In this document: positions 53,910 through 61,101 of the stretch, one piece after another
Numbering within the stretch: position 1 is the first letter of the stretch
How the letters are laid out: each line of letters starts with the position of its first letter
DNA from: Anaerolineae bacterium
GTDB lineage: Bacteria; Chloroflexota; Anaerolineae; Aggregatilineales; J027
Direction of reading: 5' to 3'
Assembly: GCA_021463865.1 (NCBI GenBank)
Contig: JAJTXY010000009.1
Location: 62,001-126,000, forward strand
Length of the DNA: 64,000 nucleotides
The notes under the pieces: model-generated
Seen by the model: the letters and a program-made list of their open reading frames with translations, nothing else
Database searches by the model: none
Told to the model about the DNA's origin: nothing
Made by a program: the position numbers and the translations under genes

Positions 53910-54884
53910 TTGAAAGTCCTGATCACCGGCGCAACCGGATTTGTAGGCCGCTACCTTACCGATTATTTCAACAGCGTGGGGTCATATCAACTCTATGGCA
54001 CAACCTATAACGAGCCAACCCCTAGCGAAGCCGCCCTGCAAAAATTCACCGACCTACAAGGGCTGGATGTACGAGATAAAGCTGCCGTCCATCAACTTAT
54101 CGAATCCATCGCGCCGGATGCGATTATTCATCTTGCCGCCCAAACACACGTCCCCACCTCCCTTAGCGACCCGTGGGGCACGCATGAAACCAACATTCGC
54201 GGCACACTTAATATTTTAGAGACGGTGCGGCTGTGTGATTCTATGCAGACCCGTGTATTGATTATCTCCTCAGCGCATGTGTATGGGGTGGTCAAACCAG
54301 ATGACCTACCCATCCGCGAAAACCAGCCTTTTAACCCCGGCGATCCCTATTCCGTCAGCAAAGTTGCTCAGGATGCGTTGGGTCTGCAATATTTTAATAC
54401 CTACGGGTTGAATGTCGTGCGGGTGCGTCCATTTAATCACACCGGGCCGGGACAAACGACCCAATTTGTCATCCCGAATTTTGCGATGCAGATTGCTGAA
54501 ATCGAAGCTGGATTGAAACCGCCGGAACTGCATGTGGGCAATTTGGAGGCCGAGCGTGATTTCTGCGATGTGCGGGATGTCGTGCGGGCTTATCATTTGC
54601 TAACCACGCAGGGACAACCGGGAGCGGTGTATAACATTTGCAGCGGCAGGGCCTATCGCTTAAAAAATCTGGTGGAGCAGATGATCGCACTTTCAGGGAA
54701 AAATATCGAAATCAAAATAGACCCCAGTCGTTTTCGCCCCCTTGATGCCCCGATTGTCTATGGTGATTACGGTGCCCTACACCATGACACAGGTTGGCAG
54801 CCGGAAATCTCGATGGAGCAAACATTAGTGGATGTTTTGAATGATTGCCGCGCTCGTGTGCAGGCTGTACGCAGCGGCGCTTGA
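53910..54884 (+). CDS. rmd: GDP-6-deoxy-D-mannose reductase
   Basis: 324 residues from a TTG with GGAGG seven bases upstream; no ATG is near. Extended SDR: ITGATGFVGRYL, SSAHVYG with the catalytic Ser, DPYSVSKVAQD (YxxxK) and the family element RPFNHTGPGQ. It reduces GDP-4-keto-6-deoxymannose to GDP-D-rhamnose. gmd follows 90 bases later, so both steps are encoded together. Confidence 0.9.
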   Translation: MKVLITGATGFVGRYLTDYFNSVGSYQLYGTTYNEPTPSEAALQKFTDLQGLDVRDKAAVHQLIESIAPDAIIHLAAQTHVPTSLSDPWGTHETNIRGTLNILETVRLCDSMQTRVLIISSAHVYGVVKPDDLPIRENQPFNPGDPYSVSKVAQDALGLQYFNTYGLNVVRVRPFNHTGPGQTTQFVIPNFAMQIAEIEAGLKPPELHVGNLEAERDFCDVRDVVRAYHLLTTQGQPGAVYNICSGRAYRLKNLVEQMIALSGKNIEIKIDPSRFRPLDAPIVYGDYGALHHDTGWQPEISMEQTLVDVLNDCRARVQAVRSGA

Positions 54885-54938
54885 TGATTATAATGTCGCA
54901 TCCAATTATGTAGGAATAATCAGGGCGAGTGGCCCTAA

Positions 54939-55976
<1,038 letters not shown>

Positions 55977-55980
55977 CCAA

Positions 55981-56025
55981 CACTCCCCAACCCCCTCTTC
56001 ATCGCTTGGGGAGGGGTCGGGGACG
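55981..56025. repeat. GC-rich hairpin repeat, copy 5
   Basis: CACTCCCCAACCCCCTCTTC-atcgc-TTGGGGAGGGGTCGGGGA; its right half provides the purine-rich ribosome site for tatD. Confidence 0.65.
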
Positions 56026-56034
56026 GAAATTGAC

Positions 56035-56835
56035 ATGAATCTCATTGATACCCATATCCATCTCGATTTTAATGCGTATGACGATGACCGTGAGGCCGTA
56101 CTGCAACGCGCCCAACAACAAGGCGTGCGGTGGTTTTTGAACCCCGGCACGGATGTTGGCACATCCCAAGCAGCTATCCGTCTGGCCGAGAAGTATGACT
56201 GTATGTTCGCAGGTGTTGCCATCCATCCCAATTCTACGGCGTCATGGTCGCCCGAAATTTTGGCAACCATCGAACACCTTGCGCCCCACCCCAAAGTCGT
56301 AGCGATTGGCGAAATCGGCCTTGATTATTATTGGGACAAATCACCCAAGTCCGTTCAGCAGAAAGCCTTTGAAGATCAATTAGCGTTAGCAGCCCGGCTC
56401 GAAATGCCGATTATTATCCACAACCGCGAAGCCAGCGAAGATGTGATAGCAATCCTGCGTCAATGGACTCCGACTCTACCCGCCCGTTTGAAAGACCGCC
56501 CCGGCGTGTTTCATTCCTTTTCGGCCCCGCCCGAAATCGCCGATGCCGCGCTTGAATTGGGCTTCTATCTGGGGTTCACCGGGCCAGTCACCTATAAAAA
56601 AGCCGACGACCTGCGGGCGATTGCAGCACGTGTCCCGATTGACCGAATGTTGGTCGAGACGGATGGGCCATTTTTGACACCCCACCCCCATCGCGGCGAA
56701 CGTAATGAACCCGCCTATGTACACTTGGTGGCGGAACGATTGGCGGCACTTCGTCATATGGAACTTGAGGAATTTGCCAATCAAACGACTGCCAACGCGG
56801 TTCGATTGTTTGATTTGAAAGGTGTATTGGAATGA
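56035..56835 (+). CDS. tatD: TatD-family metal-dependent hydrolase
   Basis: 266 residues. Metal ligands: DTHIHLDF at the start, GEIGLDYYW, IIHNREA, FHSFSA and LVETDGPFL. TatD enzymes act as DNases/hydrolases in DNA repair or quality control. It overlaps the next gene by four bases. Confidence 0.94.
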   Translation: MNLIDTHIHLDFNAYDDDREAVLQRAQQQGVRWFLNPGTDVGTSQAAIRLAEKYDCMFAGVAIHPNSTASWSPEILATIEHLAPHPKVVAIGEIGLDYYWDKSPKSVQQKAFEDQLALAARLEMPIIIHNREASEDVIAILRQWTPTLPARLKDRPGVFHSFSAPPEIADAALELGFYLGFTGPVTYKKADDLRAIAARVPIDRMLVETDGPFLTPHPHRGERNEPAYVHLVAERLAALRHMELEEFANQTTANAVRLFDLKGVLE

Positions 56836-57626
56836 AGCGGCTTTTCAGATTGATTGGGCTTGTGATCCTATTGGTGATAGGGATTGGCGTTTACCAGAAT
56901 CGTGCCACCGCCGAAAATCTCCCCCCCGATAGGAAATCCGTCGTCGCGCAAACTGGCCCATCTGCCACCCCGTTACCCGTCAATTTGCCGACCAGTACGC
57001 CAACATTGCCGCCCGCGACGGAGCTACCCACTGCGACACCCACGGTTACTGGCCCCATTCTCGCCGAGGCGAAAAGCCCCGATACCAATGTGCGGGCCGA
57101 GCCGGATATTTCATCCAATCGCTTGGGCTTAATCCAACCCGGCGCTCAATACCGGGTGCTTGCCAAGCGTTTTGAATGGTATCAGATCGAGTATCCGGAT
57201 ACGCCAACCCGTTTGGGCTGGGTACATCAAAGCGTAGTTAATATTATTGGGGATGCGGCGACCATTCCTGACATTGAGGTGGAATCGCTGCCCACGACTG
57301 ACCCGACCCTTGCGGCCCGCGAGGAGACCGCCATCGCCGCTACCCAAACCCCCGGCGGCCTCTTGACGCTGACGGCGCAGGTATTTGTCACCCCCGCCGG
57401 AATTTTTACACAGGCGGCTGGCCCGACCTCCACCCTTGCCCCCGGTGAGCGACTACCGACGTTTACCTTCCCGCCCTTCACCAATACGCCGATTCGTATT
57501 GAAGAATTACGAAAATCCACTGTGACCAACCCGAATAGTTCGGGTTTTGCGCCCATTGTCCCGATAGTTGGCTTGGCAGCACTCGGCTTATTGGGGTTAT
57601 TCGTGGGGATACTGCGCCGCTTGTAA
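56832..57626 (+). CDS. SH3b-domain surface protein with terminal membrane anchors
   Basis: 264 residues. An N-terminal signal/anchor (LFRLIGLVILLVIGIGVY), a Pro/Thr/Ala-rich stretch, a bacterial SH3 domain (~residues 75-140: NVRAEPDISSNRLGLIQPGAQYRVLAK...GWVHQSVVNI), another low-complexity linker and a C-terminal helix ending in Arg-Arg (IVPIVGLAALGLLGLFVGILRRL). SH3b domains bind cell-wall material. Its 3' end overlaps the convergent gene by 30 bases. Confidence 0.82.
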   Translation: MKRLFRLIGLVILLVIGIGVYQNRATAENLPPDRKSVVAQTGPSATPLPVNLPTSTPTLPPATELPTATPTVTGPILAEAKSPDTNVRAEPDISSNRLGLIQPGAQYRVLAKRFEWYQIEYPDTPTRLGWVHQSVVNIIGDAATIPDIEVESLPTTDPTLAAREETAIAATQTPGGLLTLTAQVFVTPAGIFTQAAGPTSTLAPGERLPTFTFPPFTNTPIRIEELRKSTVTNPNSSGFAPIVPIVGLAALGLLGLFVGILRRL

Positions 57627-58538
57627 ATCAGCTTGGAGGGGTTCGCGGTCAGCCCGTTCGCGGATTTCGTCATAACCAACCACGCTGGCGGCAATCAGAA
57701 AGGCGAGGAGGACAAGCCATGCGCCACTTTGTTGAGATAATTTGGGCTGCGGGGTATCCGATTCCGTTCTAAACCGTAGAATTTGCAGTGCAATGAGGCA
57801 TATGAATCCGCCCACCAAAAGCAGAGTCAGCCACTCCTGGCCCAAATAGGGCTTGGGTTCTAGTGTATTATTGACCACTTCATAGACCTGTTTGGTCAAT
57901 TCATCATTCAGGCTGAGATTGGCATACATAAACGTGGCATGGGTCGCAAAGCCAGCCCACAACGATTTGCTGCGAAGGCTTACAACAGCGGCAATCACCC
58001 CACACAGCCCATAGCCGAAAAAGCCCGCGATGCCCTGCCCAAAAACCATTATCCCAATGAAGCCAAATACGCCGCCCAAAATCAAGCTACCGACCCACAG
58101 GCGCGACCATTGACGCTGGGCTACCCCCCAGATGAGAACAGCCAACGCCAGCGGGATAAACACGACCTCGCTTAAGACATACAGCGTCCAAGTGTCATCC
58201 CAAGCGGCAGGTAAAAATAATGCCTGCGCCGTAAATGGGCCAAACAAATCATTGAGGGCATCGTTGATAATAGACATCAACCACCATGCGGCAGGCCAGA
58301 TCGCCAAACCCGCCACTCCGCTTAAGGCCACCACGATGGGATCAGGCGCGGCAAAAAATTCACGCCCATCGGTCTGATTGCGCCATAAAACAAAAAACGC
58401 CGGGATGAGAGTTGCCCCCATCACCAGCATCATTCGTGTTAGAACCGCAGCGTTATCGGCTGAATCATCAGACAACACAAGGCGTGAACCAAGCAGCAAA
58501 AACGCCGCTATGCCCAATGCCCAAGATGTGTTCTTCAT
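57597..58538 (-). CDS. Multi-pass membrane protein, CPBP (CAAX-protease)-like
   Basis: About 313 residues from the ATG at 58538 (GAGGG upstream; a TTG 24 bases earlier is possible), with about eight membrane segments. LWAGFATHATFMYANL resembles the third motif (HxxxN region) of CPBP intramembrane proteases, but the EExxR motif is not found: the equivalent place reads YVLSEVVFIPL. It is therefore a divergent or inactive member, or unrelated. Convergent with the SH3b gene. Confidence 0.6.
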   Translation of the reverse strand: MKNTSWALGIAAFLLLGSRLVLSDDSADNAAVLTRMMLVMGATLIPAFFVLWRNQTDGREFFAAPDPIVVALSGVAGLAIWPAAWWLMSIINDALNDLFGPFTAQALFLPAAWDDTWTLYVLSEVVFIPLALAVLIWGVAQRQWSRLWVGSLILGGVFGFIGIMVFGQGIAGFFGYGLCGVIAAVVSLRSKSLWAGFATHATFMYANLSLNDELTKQVYEVVNNTLEPKPYLGQEWLTLLLVGGFICLIALQILRFRTESDTPQPKLSQQSGAWLVLLAFLIAASVVGYDEIRERADREPLQADLQAAQYPHE

Positions 58539-58584
58539 CGAACCCTCAGAACAAGGTGGCAAAGCACCTTGTCAGTTTACAAGA

Positions 58585-59010
58585 TTAATGACCACAGGTA
58601 CCGCAACCGCCACCCTCGGACGCATCATGGTCTTTGGTGCGGAAGGATGTACCACAACCACAGGTTGAAACCGCATTCGGATTATCAATGCGGAAACCGC
58701 CACCCATCAGGCTGTCCACAAAGTCAATGACCGCGCCACGCACATAGAGCAAGCTGGTTGGGTCAATCACCATCCGCACCCCATCAATCTCTATGGTGGT
58801 GTCAAATTCTTGGACATTGCCTTCAAACGCCATGCCGTATTGCAGGCCAGAGCAGCCGCCCCCCGCCACAAACACGCGCAGGGCATAGTCAGGAATGTTC
58901 TTTTCTGCCAATAGCTGCTTAATCTTGACAACGGCTGGCGGCGTCACCACCAATACCGGAGTATCTTCAATGGTTACTTCAACGTTTTCCTGTACCTGCG
59001 TATCCGTCAT
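58585..59010 (-). CDS. A-type iron-sulfur carrier (IscA/ErpA/SufA-like) with Cys-rich tail
   Basis: 141 residues. The three cluster-binding cysteines are in GGGCSGLQY (Cys53) and TCGCG (Cys117, Cys119). It transfers Fe-S clusters to target proteins. After the usual end there is a further ~20-residue tail with Cys136-Gly-Thr-Cys139-Gly-His, a possible extra metal site. A ~15-residue N-terminal extension precedes the domain. The regulator next door is SufR-like. Confidence 0.93.
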   Translation of the reverse strand: MTDTQVQENVEVTIEDTPVLVVTPPAVVKIKQLLAEKNIPDYALRVFVAGGGCSGLQYGMAFEGNVQEFDTTIEIDGVRMVIDPTSLLYVRGAVIDFVDSLMGGGFRIDNPNAVSTCGCGTSFRTKDHDASEGGGCGTCGH

Positions 59011-59052
59011 GCGACATTCCCTTACATACTAAACTAAGCTGGATAGATGGTT

Positions 59053-59081
59053 AGTGTACTGCTGATAATTTTTGACGTCAA
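59053..59081 (-). promoter_or_regulatory. Promoter of the A-type carrier with palindromic -35
   Basis: TTGACG (59076-59081), 17 bases, TACACT (59053-59058) on the minus strand. The -35 lies in the palindrome TTGACGTCAA (59072-59081), a possible regulator site. Confidence 0.45.
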
Positions 59082-59113
59082 TCAAATTATGTAAGCAAAT
59101 TCTCAAAAGAAAG

Positions 59114-59773
59114 TCACTTGACTGCCATCACGTCTATATTGTGGATGAAATAGTTACAGCTTTTTTCACCCTCCGCAATGCGACCGAGGCGGCGTGGCAC
59201 CACCCCCAATAAATTGGCGACAAGGTGCATATCAATATTGCAAACCTCATCGTGGGAGTCCGCGACTTTTTCAAAAGGGCAGTTTGAGGTCGAAAGGATA
59301 TATCCCTTGCCAGACGAATCGGCCCGCCAATTCGCCTCATAGCCAATCCCGGTGAGATAGCCCACCACATAATCCAGACGGTCTTCAATCGGCAAATCTT
59401 TCGGAATTCCCGCCTCGGCACTCATCTGGTCGGCGACCCCTTCCAAAATGACGTTGATTTCGGGGCGCGACAGTCGTGCTTTGATTTGATCCAAAAGGCT
59501 GCTGGCTAATCCGGCATAATTGGACGGAAAAAAATCCTGCCCTTTTTCGGTCAGGCGATAGATATATTGAGGCCGACCCGGGCTTTCGCGCCGCCGCACT
59601 TCGGGGGCTTCCACCAAGCCGTTTTCTTGCAAGATGTCCAGATGATGGCGTATGGTTGCCGCTGTCACCTTCTTTTCGTTGGATTGGTGTAACAACGCCA
59701 CGATTTCATCCACCGTCATTTCGGCGTTTTTCTTCAAAATATCAAGAATGTGTCGTCGCGTTTCTTGAAACAT
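59114..59773 (-). CDS. SufR-like Fe-S-dependent transcriptional regulator
   Basis: 219 residues. N-terminal winged helix (RRHILDILKKNAEMTVDEIVALLH, VTAATIRHHLDILQENGLVE) and a C-terminal effector domain with Cys165 (TSNCPFEKV), Cys178 (EVCNIDMHLV) and Cys206 (KSCNYFI), the pattern that binds an Fe-S cluster in SufR proteins. It probably senses cluster supply and controls the downstream A-type carrier. Confidence 0.85.
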   Translation of the reverse strand: MFQETRRHILDILKKNAEMTVDEIVALLHQSNEKKVTAATIRHHLDILQENGLVEAPEVRRRESPGRPQYIYRLTEKGQDFFPSNYAGLASSLLDQIKARLSRPEINVILEGVADQMSAEAGIPKDLPIEDRLDYVVGYLTGIGYEANWRADSSGKGYILSTSNCPFEKVADSHDEVCNIDMHLVANLLGVVPRRLGRIAEGEKSCNYFIHNIDVMAVK

Positions 59774-59908
59774 ACCGGATTTACCTATACCACTACTTTA
59801 ATTGGAATTCTTTGTAAATTTATTCAACTAATTCCATTCTAATCCTAACATGCCGCCGCTTATGTTGTCAAATGAGATAGTATTTGAAATTGGTAGGGAA
59901 GGATGAGG

Positions 59909-60436
59909 TTAAATCTTGCCCGCCACTTCCCATGCGAGATGCTGAATTTCCGGCAGAATGAGTTTGCTCATCGCCAGCGTTACCGCGTCCACACTCCCCG
60001 GCATCGAAATGACCACACATCCACGATACACCCCTGCCGTCGCCCGTGACAGCATTGCCGCCGCCCCCACCTGCTGATAACTCAACATACGGAACAATTC
60101 CCCAAATCCGGGTAGGGTTTTTTCCAATTTACCATTGATGGCATCATAGGTGCGGTCACGCGGCGCAATCCCCGTTCCGCCATTAAATAAAATCAGGCGC
60201 GGCGGATGTTCGACCCCCGTCAGGTCATCCAATAGTTTTGCCATGAGGTCGGCTTCATCCTTCACCACATGATAGGCCACAACTTGATGCCCGGCTGCTT
60301 CTAATAATTGGCGGATGGTCTGACCGCTGGTATCGGTTTCGGGGGTACGGGTGTCGCTGGCAGTCACAATCGCACAGGTAATCACTCGCATGACCTCAGC
60401 GGCGCGTTCTCGATGTTGATCCGAAGATGTAGACAT
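59909..60436 (-). CDS. moaB: Molybdenum cofactor biosynthesis protein MoaB/MogA family
   Basis: 175 residues. The substrate-binding signature [16 protein letters not shown] and [13 protein letters not shown] are diagnostic. The family adenylylates molybdopterin before metal insertion. AGGAG precedes the ATG at 60436. No other cofactor gene is present in the window. Confidence 0.93.
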   Translation of the reverse strand: MSTSSDQHRERAAEVMRVITCAIVTASDTRTPETDTSGQTIRQLLEAAGHQVVAYHVVKDEADLMAKLLDDLTGVEHPPRLILFNGGTGIAPRDRTYDAINGKLEKTLPGFGELFRMLSYQQVGAAAMLSRATAGVYRGCVVISMPGSVDAVTLAMSKLILPEIQHLAWEVAGKI

Positions 60437-60656
60437 TCATTTCTCCTAACCGTTAAACTTTATTCTAGTTTATTCAAAATGCCATTTGAAACTACCGTGA
60501 ACTTCAACATCATACATACCTAGCATTTCGTATTCAAGCGATGACATCCAAATCCGCCAAGTGGCCCATATCAAAATTAACCGAGTGGTGGGTTTCAAGC
60601 GATAGCACATGCTTTATTCTTTTGTCTGTAACAAGGTACAAGAATGGAGTGTCAAC

Positions 60657-60980
60657 ATGTACTTTCTTGCAGACACCATTACCAGCCAACCCGTCACCCT
60701 CAATACTACGGTGGGTCAGATCATTGCATGGATCGTCATTGGTCTAGTCTCCGGTTTGCTGGCGAGTTTTTTCATGCGAGGCCGCAAAAACCTCAGCACA
60801 GTCGTGTTGATCGGCCTTGCGGGTGCGCTTGTCGGTGGTTTCATATTTGATGTGTTGAACATCGAAATTACGGGATCACTCAATAACGGATTTATCATCC
60901 GGTGGATTGACATTCTGGTTGCTTTTATTGGCGCAATTTTAGTGCTGCTCGCAACCAGTCGCCTCACTTTCCGAACCTAG
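60657..60980 (+). CDS. GlsB/YeaQ/YmgE-like small membrane protein
   Basis: About 107 residues from the ATG at 60657 (GGAG upstream; another ATG at 60609 would add an unlikely leader). Three membrane segments, with IIAWIVIGLVSGLLASFFMRG and GLAGALVGGFIFDVL typical of transglycosylase-associated family members, stress-induced proteins of unknown mechanism. The 220-base region before it holds no gene; a 10-base direct repeat TTCAAGCGAT occurs twice there. Confidence 0.82.
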   Translation: MYFLADTITSQPVTLNTTVGQIIAWIVIGLVSGLLASFFMRGRKNLSTVVLIGLAGALVGGFIFDVLNIEITGSLNNGFIIRWIDILVAFIGAILVLLATSRLTFRT

Positions 60981-61025
60981 CTATCCGCTATTATCACCTT
61001 TGACCTCCCCCTTTTTTCCCCTAAT

Positions 61026-61085
61026 GCCAGTCATCCCTTTGGACAAACAGTCCCACTAACTGAAAACCCAAATGTGATGACTGGC
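61026..61085. repeat. Inverted repeat between convergent genes
   Basis: GCCAGTCATC (61026-61035) and GATGACTGGC (61076-61085) pair perfectly across a 40-base loop; the GACTG...CAGTC hairpin overlaps. It may act as a 3' structure for either gene. Confidence 0.45.
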
Positions 61086-61101
61086 TGGCAGTCCCTCGCT
61101 C

